Assembly: GCF_023487995.1 (NCBI RefSeq) | Contig: NZ_JAMFKN010000005.1 | Location: forward strand, 186,001-250,000 | Direction of reading: 5' to 3' | Length of the DNA: 64,000 nucleotides | Source of the DNA: Thermohalobaculum sediminis | Lineage (GTDB): Bacteria; Pseudomonadota; Alphaproteobacteria; Rhodobacterales; Rhodobacteraceae | Shown here: piece after piece, positions 13,729-22,607 of the stretch | How the letters are laid out: each line of letters opens with the position of its first letter | Numbering within the stretch: the first letter of the stretch is position 1 | The notes under the pieces: generated by a model | Database searches by the model: none | What the model was told of the DNA's origin: nothing | Seen by the model: only the letters and a program-made list of their open reading frames with translations | Translations under genes and position numbers: made by a program

Positions 13729-16454
13729 GCTTCGACACCCGCCCCGCCGCCTTCACCGTCAACGGCCGCGCCGTCGAGGTCGAGGCCGGCCCGACCGAGC
13801 GCCTGAGCCATGTCCTGCGTGAGCGGCTGGGGCTCACCGGCACCAAGGTGGGCTGCGACGCTGGCGATTGCGGCGCCTGCACGGTGCTGGTGGACGGCGC
13901 GCCGGTCTGCGCCTGCCTTACCCCTGCGGCTCGCGTGGCCGGGCGGCAGGTCACCACGGTCGAGGGGCTGGCTGTGGACGGGCGGCTTTCGGCGCTTCAG
14001 GCCGCCTTCCTCCGCCATGGCGCCGCGCAGTGCGGGATCTGCACGCCGGGGATGCTGATGGCAGCGGTTGCCCTGCTGGCCGAACGCCCGCGCCCGACCC
14101 CCGCCGAGACCGAGGCGGTGCTGAGCGGCGTGCTGTGCCGATGTACGGGCTATCGCAAGATCGTGGCGGCGGTCTGCGACGCCTGGCGCGAGGTGCCCGC
14201 GACTGTGCCTGCGCCGTCGGGCCGGGCTGTGGGCGCGCGCATCGAGCGGCTTGATGGCGTGCCGAAGGTGACGGGCGACGACATCTTCGGCGCCGACCGC
14301 TGGCCCGAGGGCGCGCTGTGGGTGCACGTGGTCCGCTCGCCCCATCATCATGCGCGCTTCTCGTTCGGCGACCTCGCGGGCTGGCAGGCGGCGACGCCGG
14401 GAATTGCTGCGGTGTTCACCGCGGCCGACATTCCCGGGAAGAACGCCTTCGGCGTGATTCCGCCTTTCGCCGACCAGCCCGCGCTGGCCGAAGGCGTGGC
14501 CCGCTTTCGCGGCGAGGCGGTGGCGCTGGTGGCGCTCGAACCCGGGGCAGTCGGGGAGTTCGACGGGTCCGGCTTCCCCGTGAGGTGGGAGCCGCTGCCC
14601 GCCATCCTCGACCCCGAGGACGCGAAAGCGGCCCCCCCGCTCCACCCCGCGCGCCCCGGGAACCTGCTGGTCCGCGGCCATGTGCGCCGGGGCGACGCCG
14701 AGGCGGCGCTGGCCGCCGCCGCCCAGGTTGCCGAGGGCGCGATCGAGACGGCCTATGTCGAGCATGCCTATATCGAGCCCGAGGCCGGGTTCGCCGCGAT
14801 GGATCGCGACACGCTGGTGATTCAGGCCTGCACGCAGGCCCCGCACATGGACCGCGACGACACCGCCGCCATCCTTGGCCTGCCGCGCGAGCGGGTGCGG
14901 ATCGTTCCCACCTCGACCGGGGGCGGCTTCGGCTCGAAGCTCGACATCTCGCTGCAACCGCTGGTGGGCCTGGTGGCGCTGAGGACCGGGCGCCCGGCGC
15001 GGATCGTCTACACGCGGGGCGACTCGATGCGCTCGACCACCAAGCGCCACCCGGCGCGGATGCGGGCGCGGATCGGGGTGGATGCGGACGGGCGGATCAT
15101 GGGGCAGGTGTTCGAGGGCGACTTCAACACCGGCGCCTATGCAAGCTGGGGGCCGACGGTGGCGAACCGCGTGCCGGTCCATGCCTCGGGACCCTACCGC
15201 GTGCCGGCCTACCGGGCCGAGGCGCGGGCGATCCACACCCACGGCCCCGTCTCAGGCGCCTTCCGCGGCTTCGGCGTGCCGCAGGCGACGATCATGCAAG
15301 AGGTGCTGTATGATGAACTGGCCGCGATGGCGGGCATGGACCGCCTCGCCTTCCGCCGGCTGAACGCGCTCAGGGATGGCGACGCCACGGTTTGCGGGCA
15401 GGTGCTGGCTGCTGTCGGGATCGCCGACTGTCTCGACGCGCTGGCGGGACCTTGGGAGGCGGCGTTGGCATGGGCCGCGGCGGGGCCCGATGGGCCGGTG
15501 CGGCGCGGCGTGGGCGTCGCGTCCTGCTGGTATGGCTGCGGCAACACCGCGCTGCCGAACCCGTCGACCATCCGCATCGGCATCACGGCGTCGGGCCAGG
15601 TGGTGCTGCACCAGGGCGCGACCGACATCGGGCAGGGCTCGAACACCGTGATCGCGCAGATCGCGGCCGACGCGCTGGGCGTGCCGGTGGGGGCGATCAG
15701 GCTGGTCGGGCCCGACACGGGGCTCACGCCGGACGCGGGCAAGACCTCGGCCTCGCGGCAGACCTATGTCAGCGGGCGGGCCGCCCATGCCGCGGGCCGG
15801 GCGCTGCGGGCCGCGATCCTGCGCCATGCCAATGTCGCCGAAAGCTCGGAACTCCGCCTCGAGGGCGCGACGCTCGCGATCCATGACGGGGCCGAGCGGC
15901 GGGTGATCGACCTCGCGGCGCTGCCGGTTGGCGAGGGCGGCCATGTCTTTTCGGCCGAGGAAAGCTACGACCCGCCGACCACCGCGCTCGACGCCGACGG
16001 GCAAGGCACGCCCTACGCCGTCTACGGCTATGGTGCGCAGATCGTCGAGCTTGCGGTGGACACTCGCCTCGGCACCGTGTCGCTCCACCGTATCACCGCC
16101 GCGCATGACCTTGGCCGCGTGATCAATCCCACCCTGGCCGAGGGGCAGATCGAGGGCGGCATCGCACAGGGCATCGGCCTCGCGCTGATGGAGGACTACG
16201 TGCCCGGGCGGACCGAGAACCTGCACGACTACCTGATCCCCACCTTCGGCGACGTGCCGGATATCCGCCACATCCTGATCGAGAAGCCCGACCCCGAGGG
16301 CCCCTTCGGCGCCAAGGGGCTGGGCGAGCACGTGCTGATCCCGACCGCGCCCGCCATCCTCAACGCGATCCGCCACGCCACCGGGGCGCTGGTCACGCGC
16401 CTGCCCGCCACGCCCGACCGGGTACTGGCGGCGATCCGGGCAAAGGGGGCCTGA
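13725..16454 (+). CDS. Molybdenum hydroxylase, fused 2Fe-2S and molybdopterin subunit
   Basis: A 909-residue fusion of two subunits often encoded separately. Residues 1-165 are the small subunit, with a plant-type 2Fe-2S site (C44, C49, C52, C64) and a second cluster (C103, C106, C138, C140). From about 175 on is the molybdopterin subunit, with TGGGFGSK, GAFRGFGVPQ and the C-terminal GAKGLGEH whose Glu is the catalytic base in xanthine dehydrogenase. It would hydroxylate an N-heteroaromatic or purine-like ring. It overlaps the FAD gene by ATGA. No PaoC/XdhC-type maturation gene is in the window. Identity of the substrate cannot be read from sequence. Confidence 0.93.
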   Translation: MSFDTRPAAFTVNGRAVEVEAGPTERLSHVLRERLGLTGTKVGCDAGDCGACTVLVDGAPVCACLTPAARVAGRQVTTVEGLAVDGRLSALQAAFLRHGAAQCGICTPGMLMAAVALLAERPRPTPAETEAVLSGVLCRCTGYRKIVAAVCDAWREVPATVPAPSGRAVGARIERLDGVPKVTGDDIFGADRWPEGALWVHVVRSPHHHARFSFGDLAGWQAATPGIAAVFTAADIPGKNAFGVIPPFADQPALAEGVARFRGEAVALVALEPGAVGEFDGSGFPVRWEPLPAILDPEDAKAAPPLHPARPGNLLVRGHVRRGDAEAALAAAAQVAEGAIETAYVEHAYIEPEAGFAAMDRDTLVIQACTQAPHMDRDDTAAILGLPRERVRIVPTSTGGGFGSKLDISLQPLVGLVALRTGRPARIVYTRGDSMRSTTKRHPARMRARIGVDADGRIMGQVFEGDFNTGAYASWGPTVANRVPVHASGPYRVPAYRAEARAIHTHGPVSGAFRGFGVPQATIMQEVLYDELAAMAGMDRLAFRRLNALRDGDATVCGQVLAAVGIADCLDALAGPWEAALAWAAAGPDGPVRRGVGVASCWYGCGNTALPNPSTIRIGITASGQVVLHQGATDIGQGSNTVIAQIAADALGVPVGAIRLVGPDTGLTPDAGKTSASRQTYVSGRAAHAAGRALRAAILRHANVAESSELRLEGATLAIHDGAERRVIDLAALPVGEGGHVFSAEESYDPPTTALDADGQGTPYAVYGYGAQIVELAVDTRLGTVSLHRITAAHDLGRVINPTLAEGQIEGGIAQGIGLALMEDYVPGRTENLHDYLIPTFGDVPDIRHILIEKPDPEGPFGAKGLGEHVLIPTAPAILNAIRHATGALVTRLPATPDRVLAAIRAKGA

Positions 16455-16458
16455 GCCG

Positions 16459-17988
16459 ATGGACGACACCCCCCGCCGCGACCCGATGACCGACACGCCG
16501 AACCCCGAGGCGCCGGTCGAGCCCGACGCGCCGGGCGAGGGCAAGATCCGCTGCGATGCCTGCCCGGTGATGTGCTACATCGCCGACGGTCGCAGCGGCG
16601 CCTGCGACCGCTACGCGAACCACCGCGGCCGCATCATCCGCTGCGACCCGGTGACGATCCTCGACCGCACGATGGAAGTCGGCGGGCCGGTCGTGCCCTT
16701 CGCCGCGGGCGACTGGGACGGCGGGCTCGGGGGCCACGCGCTGTTCGTCACCGGCATCGGCGCGGGCACGACCTACCCCGACTACAAGCCCGCGCCCTTC
16801 ATCGTGGCCTCGCAGGTCGAGGGCGCCGACCTCGTCACCGTCGTGACCGAGGCGATCTTCAGCTATTGCGGCGTCAAGGTGAAGATCGACACCGACCGCC
16901 ACCTGGGCGAGGAGGGCGCCATCGTCCGCGCGGGGACGGAACCCGTGGGCCATGTGACCACCGCCGAATATGGCAGCCAGATGCTGTCATTGGGCGGCGT
17001 GCGGCATCTCACCGGCGGCTCGAAGTCCGAGGGCCGGGTGACCTGCGAGACGCTGCTTGCGCTCTGCAACCGCGAGGCGGTGGAACTTGCCATCGACGAC
17101 GGCTCGACCGTCGTGGTGCAGGCAGGCGCGGCCCCCGTGGTCGATGGCCAGCCCGAGGCGCGGATGCGCGTGGGCTGCGGCTCGGCCACCATCGGCATGT
17201 TCGCGACCCAGTGGCAGGGGCTGGTGGACGAGGTGGTGGTGGTGGACGACCACATCACCGGCGTGGTGTCCGAGCATCAGGCCGGCAAGGTGATCGGCTG
17301 GGAGGATACGGGGATCAGAATCAAGGGCCGCCGCTCGACGCCCGGGCGGTACTTCCGGGTGGCCGGGCCCGGGCAGGGCTGGGGCGGCACCGACATCGAC
17401 GACCCGCTGGCGATCCTCGGGCCGTGGAACCCGAAGAAGGGTGCGCGGCCCGGACTGCGGATGCTGATGGTGTCCACCACCGGCGAGCACGCGGCCTATT
17501 ACGAGTTGGACGACACGCTCGCTCCGGTGCGGCGCGAGATGCCCGAGCGGCTGCTGCCCAGCGTTCGCCTGATCGACGAGAACTGCGAGCCAGCGCTCTG
17601 CACCGTCCTGTTCATGGGCGGCGCGGGAGGGTCGCTGCGCTCGGGCGTGACCAAGAACCCGGTGCGGCTCACGCGATCCGTGCAGGCGGGGCGCACGCGG
17701 GTGACCTGCGGCGGCGCGCCGGTCTATGTCTGGCCGGGCGGGGGCATCACGCTGATGGCCGATGTGACGCGCCTGCCGGATGGCGCTTTCGGCTATGTGC
17801 CCACGCCTGCGCTGGTGGCGCCGCTGGAATTCACCCTGTCGCGGGCGGAATACCTCGCGCTGGGCGGGCATGGCGACCGCATCCGGGCGCTTGCAGACAT
17901 CCTTGCCGAGGGCGGCGAGTATGGCGCCGATTTCGCCCGTGCGGCCCCGGATGCGGCCAATCCCTGGCCGCTCGAGGATACACCATGA
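16459..17988 (+). CDS. 6-hydroxynicotinate reductase-like protein
   Basis: A 509-residue protein resembling the family annotated as 6-hydroxynicotinate reductase. In Eubacterium barkeri that enzyme reduces 6-hydroxynicotinate to tetrahydro-6-oxonicotinate in nicotinate fermentation. The N-terminus has a cysteine cluster C32, C35, C39, C49 (CDACPVMC, then GACD) suited to an iron-sulfur centre. Glycine-rich stretches follow (VTGIGAGTTYPDYKPAPF, GGAGGSLRSGVTKNPVRLT). It starts four bases after the Mo subunit, behind a GGGGGC ribosome site, and overlaps UPF0280 by ATGA. An oxygen-respiring host using this reductive step would be unusual, so the true substrate may differ. Confidence 0.78.
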   Translation: MDDTPRRDPMTDTPNPEAPVEPDAPGEGKIRCDACPVMCYIADGRSGACDRYANHRGRIIRCDPVTILDRTMEVGGPVVPFAAGDWDGGLGGHALFVTGIGAGTTYPDYKPAPFIVASQVEGADLVTVVTEAIFSYCGVKVKIDTDRHLGEEGAIVRAGTEPVGHVTTAEYGSQMLSLGGVRHLTGGSKSEGRVTCETLLALCNREAVELAIDDGSTVVVQAGAAPVVDGQPEARMRVGCGSATIGMFATQWQGLVDEVVVVDDHITGVVSEHQAGKVIGWEDTGIRIKGRRSTPGRYFRVAGPGQGWGGTDIDDPLAILGPWNPKKGARPGLRMLMVSTTGEHAAYYELDDTLAPVRREMPERLLPSVRLIDENCEPALCTVLFMGGAGGSLRSGVTKNPVRLTRSVQAGRTRVTCGGAPVYVWPGGGITLMADVTRLPDGAFGYVPTPALVAPLEFTLSRAEYLALGGHGDRIRALADILAEGGEYGADFARAAPDAANPWPLEDTP

Positions 17989-18851
17989 GCGCCTCGGCCC
18001 GGATGCTGCCGGACGGGCGGCGGCTGCACTTGCATCACGGCCCCATCGACATCGTGCTCGAGGTCTGGGGCGCGCCGGCCGAGGCGCGGGCCGCCCGCGC
18101 GCAGGCTGTGGCGCGCTTTGCGACCATCCTTCAGGAACTGGTGGACGAGCTTCCCGCCCTGCGCCGCCCGGTGGTCGCGGCACCCTTGGGCCTCGTCGGG
18201 CCGGTTGCTCTCACGATGGAGGCAGCCGCCCGGGCCCATCTGCCCGCCTTCGCCACGCCCATGATCGCGGTGGCGGGCGCGGTGGCCGACGAGGTGCTGC
18301 GCGCGGCGGTGACGGGCCGCAGGCTCGACCGCGCCTACGTCAACAACGGCGGCGATGCCGCGCTGTGGCTGGGGCCGGGCGAGGCGCTGGAGATCGCCAT
18401 CGCCGCCCGGCCGGGGATGCCCGACCGGGTGCGGATCGGGGCCGACGCGCCGGTGCGGGGCGTCGCGACGTCGGGCTGGCGGGGGCGATCACGCTCGCTC
18501 GGCATCGCCGACGCGGTGACCGTGCTCGCCCGCAGCGCGGTGCATGCCGACGCCGCTGCCACGCTGATCGCGAACGCGGTGGACCTTCCGGGGCATCCCG
18601 CCATCGCGCGCGCGCCTGCCCGGGATCTCGACCCGGACTCGGATCTCGGCGCGCGGCTCGTTACGGTCGGGGTGGGCCGGCTTTCGCCCGCCGAGGCCGC
18701 CGAGGCGCTCGCCGGCGGCGCGCGGGCGGCCGAGGCCATGCGCGCGTGCGGCCTGATCGAGGCGGCGGCGCTGTTCCTTGCGGGAGCGTCGCGCGTAGTC
18801 GGAGAACTGGGGACGCGGGCAATCCCCGCGCTGGAGGGGACGCATGCCTGA
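17985..18851 (+). CDS. UPF0280 family protein (ApbE-superfamily relative)
   Basis: A 288-residue UPF0280/COG2122 member, a family related to the flavin transferase ApbE but of unknown function. Family stretches seen are FATILQELVDELPALRRP, GPVALTMEAAARAHLPAFATPMIAVAGAVADEVL, YVNNGGDAALWL and GVATSGWRGRSRSLGIADAVTV. The last resembles the ApbE substrate pocket. The gene is coupled to the reductase gene by ATGA and to the next by an 8-base overlap. A role in covalent flavinylation or maturation of the neighbouring reductase is an attractive guess, with no direct evidence. Confidence 0.85.
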   Translation: MSASARMLPDGRRLHLHHGPIDIVLEVWGAPAEARAARAQAVARFATILQELVDELPALRRPVVAAPLGLVGPVALTMEAAARAHLPAFATPMIAVAGAVADEVLRAAVTGRRLDRAYVNNGGDAALWLGPGEALEIAIAARPGMPDRVRIGADAPVRGVATSGWRGRSRSLGIADAVTVLARSAVHADAAATLIANAVDLPGHPAIARAPARDLDPDSDLGARLVTVGVGRLSPAEAAEALAGGARAAEAMRACGLIEAAALFLAGASRVVGELGTRAIPALEGTHA

Positions 18852-19422
18852 CTTTGCCATCCGCAAGACGGTGCTGATCACCGAGACGATCCTGCACGAC
18901 GGGGGCGCCCCCGCTCCCCGTCCGCGCCACCGCGCGCTGGCGGCGGCGGTCGTCGCCAACCCCTTCGCCGGGCGGCACGAGCCCGTTCTTCAGCCCGCGA
19001 TGGAGGACCTCAAGCCGTTGGGCGAGCGCCTGACCGCCATGCTGATCGGGGCGCTGGGCGAGGGCGCGATCGACGGCTATGGCAAGGGCGCCATCGTGGG
19101 CGAGGCCGGCGAGATCGAGCACGGTGCGCTGTGGCACGTCCCCGGCGGCTATGCCATGCGCGGTCGGCTGAACCCGTCGAAGGCGATCGTGCCTTCCGCG
19201 ATGAAGGTGGGGCGGATGGGCGCGAGCCTCGACGTGCCGCTGGGCCATGTGAACGCGGCCTATGTCCGCAGCCATTTCGACGCGATGACGCTCGTCATCC
19301 CCGACGCGCCGCGGGCGGGCGAGATCGTTTTTGCCCTCGCCATGGCCTGCGGTCCGCGCATCCATTCGCGCATGGGCGGGCTCGAGGCCTGGGAGGTGAC
19401 GGGCGAGGACGGGCTGCGCTAG
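18844..19422 (+). CDS. DUF1185 family protein ("amino acid synthesis" family)
   Basis: A 192-residue DUF1185 member. Recognisable stretches are IRKTVLITETILHDGG at the N-terminus, then AVVANPFAGRHEPVLQPAMEDLKPLGERL. The pattern GYGKGAIVGEAGEIEHGALWH follows, then GGYAMRGRLNPSKAIVPS. Biochemical function is unknown. The family often sits in operons with 6-hydroxynicotinate-reductase-like genes, as here, which argues for a shared catabolic pathway rather than amino-acid synthesis. It overlaps UPF0280 by eight bases and its stop overlaps the convergent stop of the next gene. Confidence 0.85.
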   Translation: MPDFAIRKTVLITETILHDGGAPAPRPRHRALAAAVVANPFAGRHEPVLQPAMEDLKPLGERLTAMLIGALGEGAIDGYGKGAIVGEAGEIEHGALWHVPGGYAMRGRLNPSKAIVPSAMKVGRMGASLDVPLGHVNAAYVRSHFDAMTLVIPDAPRAGEIVFALAMACGPRIHSRMGGLEAWEVTGEDGLR

Positions 19423-19952
19423 TCGGCGAACATCGCCTTGACGCGCTCGAGGTCGTAGGGCCGCTCGGTCAGGCTTTCGGGATCCCATTCGCTGCGCTCG
19501 GCCGCGAAGAAGTCGCCGCGGTAGACGTGGATTGCCCCCGTGAGCTTGTCGATCGGGTTCGTCACCGAGTGAATGATGTCGCGTCCCAGATGCGCGACAT
19601 CGCCGGTTGCCAGTGCCTTCGCGCCGACGGCCTCGATATGGCCCTCGGGCGCGTCCTTGATCCGGCGCCAGAAAATGTTGTCCTCGCGGCCACCATAGAT
19701 GCCGATGACCGCCGGCATCTCGTGGTTGTGCGGCATCACGGTGAAGCAGGGCTTCCAGACCAGGTTCAGGATGGTGAGATCGGGCGAGCGGTAGATCGCG
19801 ACGAGGCCGCTTTGGCGGGGCTCGCCCAGCGCCGCGATCAACTCCGATGGATCCTCGACAGCGCGCGTGACGAGTTCACGCAGCACGCGGTCCCCGTCCT
19901 CGGCCCCGGCAGCGCTGCGGCAATCGGCAACGAGATGGTCGAGGTCGAACAT
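19419..19952 (-). CDS. Cysteine-dioxygenase-like cupin protein
   Basis: A 177-residue double-stranded beta-helix protein. PHNHEMPAVIGIYGGREDN provides the H-x-H and glutamate-side iron ligands, and GRDIIHSVTNP provides the third histidine. This resembles the predicted metal-dependent enzymes related to cysteine dioxygenase (COG5553), so an iron thiol dioxygenase is possible but not shown. The ATG at 19952 is preceded by AGGGGAGG eight bases away. The frame is open upstream but without a ribosome site. It is last in a minus-strand series after the cupin at 20043 and converges on the Mo-hydroxylase operon. Confidence 0.72.
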   Translation of the reverse strand: MFDLDHLVADCRSAAGAEDGDRVLRELVTRAVEDPSELIAALGEPRQSGLVAIYRSPDLTILNLVWKPCFTVMPHNHEMPAVIGIYGGREDNIFWRRIKDAPEGHIEAVGAKALATGDVAHLGRDIIHSVTNPIDKLTGAIHVYRGDFFAAERSEWDPESLTERPYDLERVKAMFAD

Positions 19953-20042
19953 TGGCGGGCCTCCCCTTGTGTCGGTTCCGGCACCCTCACCGTTTCGAGG
20001 ATACCATCCATGCAAGGCGGGGAGAACCGTCTCGCCGCGCCG

Positions 20043-20408
20043 TCAGCCGAATTGCACGATGGCGAGCCGGCACTCGGCGGCGCTGGTGACCCGCGAGACA
20101 TGGCCCGCGCCCGCAGTGTCCTCCATCAGCCAGATGTCGCCCGGCCCGATCTCGCGCCGCTCTCCGTCGCCCGCCTCGACCTGCATGCTGCCCGCGAGGC
20201 AGAAGGCCACCTGCCGTCGGGGCGAGGGGTGTTGCTCGCCCACCCATCCGGCGGGAAGGGTCAGGAACAGCAGCCGCTCGGCCGGCCAGGGCGCCGACAG
20301 GAACAGCGCCTGCGCCGGTGGCGCGAAGTCCCGGAGTTCGAGCGCGATCGTGCCGTCCGTGAAGCGGGATACGCCGTCCGCGTCCTCGGTGAGATGCAGG
20401 TAGTCCAT
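20043..20408 (-). CDS. Small cupin protein
   Basis: A 121-residue single-domain cupin with a weak version of the two cupin motifs. EQHPSPRRQVAFCLAGSMQVEAGDGERREIGPGDIWLMEDTAG-like spacing is seen, and HVSRVTSAAECRLAIVQ closes the barrel. The start at 20408 follows GGAGG six bases upstream. The open frame continues upstream without a ribosome site. Only some of the usual metal-binding histidines are visible, so it may be a binding or regulatory cupin. It lies between a 79-residue hypothetical and the cysteine-dioxygenase-like gene. Confidence 0.68.
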   Translation of the reverse strand: MDYLHLTEDADGVSRFTDGTIALELRDFAPPAQALFLSAPWPAERLLFLTLPAGWVGEQHPSPRRQVAFCLAGSMQVEAGDGERREIGPGDIWLMEDTAGAGHVSRVTSAAECRLAIVQFG

Positions 20409-20522
20409 CGCCGACCTCCGCTGCGAGCCTCGAGGCGAGGCGGACATACTGCCACGGATCGCGGCCGGTTGGACCTCCTTCCTTCCGTGGTTCGGACGTG
20501 ACCTGCCAAGGGCAGGCCCCAC

Positions 20523-20762
20523 TCAGCTGCGCTCCAGCGCGTTCGCAAGCTCGCGCAGCTTGGCCGCCGCCTCGCTGGTGCCGACCCCCCGCTCGACAAT
20601 GTTGTCGAAGGCGACGATCGTGATGACCGAGAGCGTCTGGAGCGGCGTCAGCCGCCGACCATGATCGGAGCCCGTGAAGTCCCGCATGAGCCCTGCGGCG
20701 GTCAGAACGGCGCGGTCGATCTCGCGCAGATCCGTCGGCGGACCGGACTTATCATTCGTCAA
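20523..20762 (-). CDS. Small hypothetical protein
   Basis: A 79-residue reading frame starting at a TTG (20762) with AGGGGT eight bases upstream. The product is helical and charged (RRLTPLQTLSVITIVAFDNIVERG, then a Leu/Ala heptad-like tail), with no signal peptide or membrane segment. I do not recognise a family. It follows hyuB by 36 bases on the same strand, so it may be transcribed with hyuA-hyuB. Confidence 0.45.
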   Translation of the reverse strand: MTNDKSGPPTDLREIDRAVLTAAGLMRDFTGSDHGRRLTPLQTLSVITIVAFDNIVERGVGTSEAAAKLRELANALERS

Positions 20763-20798
20763 TTCGGCACACCCCTCGAGAATCGCTGCCGCGCTCCA

Positions 20799-22607
20799 TC
20801 ATGAGCGATGCGTGGGAGCCTTGTCTTTGATGCGCGTCATGGTTGCGCCGGACTGTTGTGTTTCTGCCGCGTCCCGCAGTGTCGCCCGCAGGTCCGAAGT
20901 CGCCTTGGCATCGAGCCCGCCGGTGCCGGTCACGACGCCGAACAGGGCGCGCGCCTCATCGGGCGTGTAGTAGCCGAGCCGCACGTCCTCGGCCACCGCG
21001 CGGGGGTCGCGCGCCATCGGATCGCCATAGCCCCCGCCGCCCGGCGTGCCCACCCGCACCCGGTCGCCGGGACGGAGGGGGATGTCCTGCTCCTTCGAGA
21101 GGTGCGGGGGGATATGGACCTCGCCATCCCGAATCACCCGCACCATGTTGGGCGCGCCGTCCTGCCCGCCCAGCGCGCCTTGCGGGCCGAAGCGGCCGTG
21201 GTCCATGACGAAGGAGGCCCGCGCCTCGCCGCGCCTCAGCTCGATCTCGTAGTCGAGCCCAAAGCCGCCGCGCCAGCGCCCAGCGCCGCCCGAGCCCTCC
21301 CGCAAGCCGTAGCGGTGATAAAGGACGGGGAACTGCTGCTCCATGATCTCGACCGGCGGCGCCTTGGAGATGCCGATCGTGGAACAGCCGTTGGTGAGCC
21401 CGTCGAGCCCCCTCGCGCCCCCATAGCCCCCGCCGGAAAGCTGATACATCACGAAGCCCCGCCCCCGCGCGGGATCGTGCCCGCCCAGCGCGAAATTGCC
21501 CGAGGTCCCGGCGGGCGCCGCCGTCACCCGGTCGGGGATGGCCTGCACGAGCGCCGCGAACACGGCTTCGGCGATGCGCTGGCTCACCTCGGCCGCGCAG
21601 CCCGAGACCGGGCGGGGGTAATGCGCGTCGAGGAAGGTGCCCGCGGGGGTGATGACCTCGAGCGGCTCGAAGGCGCCGGCGCTGATCGGCACATCGGGGA
21701 AGATGTGACGCATGGCGAGATAGACAGACGAGAGCGTGGTCGCCAGCACCGAGTTCATTGGCCCCTGGCATGGGGGCGAGGAGCCCGCGAAGTCGAAGGT
21801 GAGCCGCTCGCCCGCCTTGGTCACGGTTAGGCGGATCTCCAGCGGCGCGTCCACCACGCCGTCGGAATCGACATGAGCGACCGAGCGGTAGGTCCCTTCC
21901 GGGATCGCCGCGATCTCGGCCCGCATCCGCGCCGCCGCCCGCGCGCGCAGCTCGCTTATGGCCTCGCGCACGGTGTCGTCGCCATAGCGGTCCATGAGCC
22001 GCGTAAGCCCGTCCTCCCCCACCATCAGCGCCGCCGCCTGCGCCTTGACGTCGCCGATGCGCTGCTCGGCCACGCGGATGTTCGAGCAGATGATCTGGTA
22101 GATCTCCGTATCCATCGCGCCGCGCTTGAACAGCTTGACGGGGGGCAGGCGCAGCCCCTCCTGCTCGACGGCGGTGGCTGAGGCCGAGAAGCCCCCCGGC
22201 ACGGCGCCGCCGATGTCGGGCCAGTGCCCGGTGTTCGAGAGCCAGCAGAAGATCTGCCCGCCCCGCCAGAACGGCATGGCGAAGCGTACGTCCATCAGGT
22301 GCGTGCCGCCCAGGTATGGGTCGTTGACGATGTAGATGTCGCCCGGCTCGGGCGCCGCCGTCAGCCCCTCGCGGATGCGCTCGATCAGGCAGCGGGTCGA
22401 GAACTGCATGGTGCCGACGAAGACCGGCAGCCCGCCCGCGCCTTGGGCGATCAGCGACCCGTCCACGGGCGAGTAGATCCCGTCCGAGCGGTCGTTCGCC
22501 TCGGCGATGATGGGCGAGAAGGCGGCGCGCGAGAAGGCGAGGTCCATCTCGTCGCAGACCTGCTGAAGCGCGGCCTCGATCACCGTCAGCGTCACCGGGT
22601 CGATCAT
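20799..22607 (-). CDS. hyuB: Hydantoinase/oxoprolinase subunit B
   Basis: A 602-residue HyuB. It pairs with HyuA in ATP-dependent opening of 5-membered lactam or imide rings such as N-methylhydantoin, 5-oxoproline or related compounds. Family hallmarks are AFSPIIAEANDRSDGIYS near the start, NDPYLGGTHLMDVRFAMP, SNTGHWPDIGG and, near the end, GPQGALGGQDGAPNMVRV and GTPGGGGYGDP. The start overlaps the stop of hyuA by ATGA. No break is seen. The real substrate is not given by sequence. Its position under the shared palindrome suggests a ring-opening step in the same pathway as the Mo-hydroxylase operon. Confidence 0.92.
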   Translation of the reverse strand: MIDPVTLTVIEAALQQVCDEMDLAFSRAAFSPIIAEANDRSDGIYSPVDGSLIAQGAGGLPVFVGTMQFSTRCLIERIREGLTAAPEPGDIYIVNDPYLGGTHLMDVRFAMPFWRGGQIFCWLSNTGHWPDIGGAVPGGFSASATAVEQEGLRLPPVKLFKRGAMDTEIYQIICSNIRVAEQRIGDVKAQAAALMVGEDGLTRLMDRYGDDTVREAISELRARAAARMRAEIAAIPEGTYRSVAHVDSDGVVDAPLEIRLTVTKAGERLTFDFAGSSPPCQGPMNSVLATTLSSVYLAMRHIFPDVPISAGAFEPLEVITPAGTFLDAHYPRPVSGCAAEVSQRIAEAVFAALVQAIPDRVTAAPAGTSGNFALGGHDPARGRGFVMYQLSGGGYGGARGLDGLTNGCSTIGISKAPPVEIMEQQFPVLYHRYGLREGSGGAGRWRGGFGLDYEIELRRGEARASFVMDHGRFGPQGALGGQDGAPNMVRVIRDGEVHIPPHLSKEQDIPLRPGDRVRVGTPGGGGYGDPMARDPRAVAEDVRLGYYTPDEARALFGVVTGTGGLDAKATSDLRATLRDAAETQQSGATMTRIKDKAPTHRS

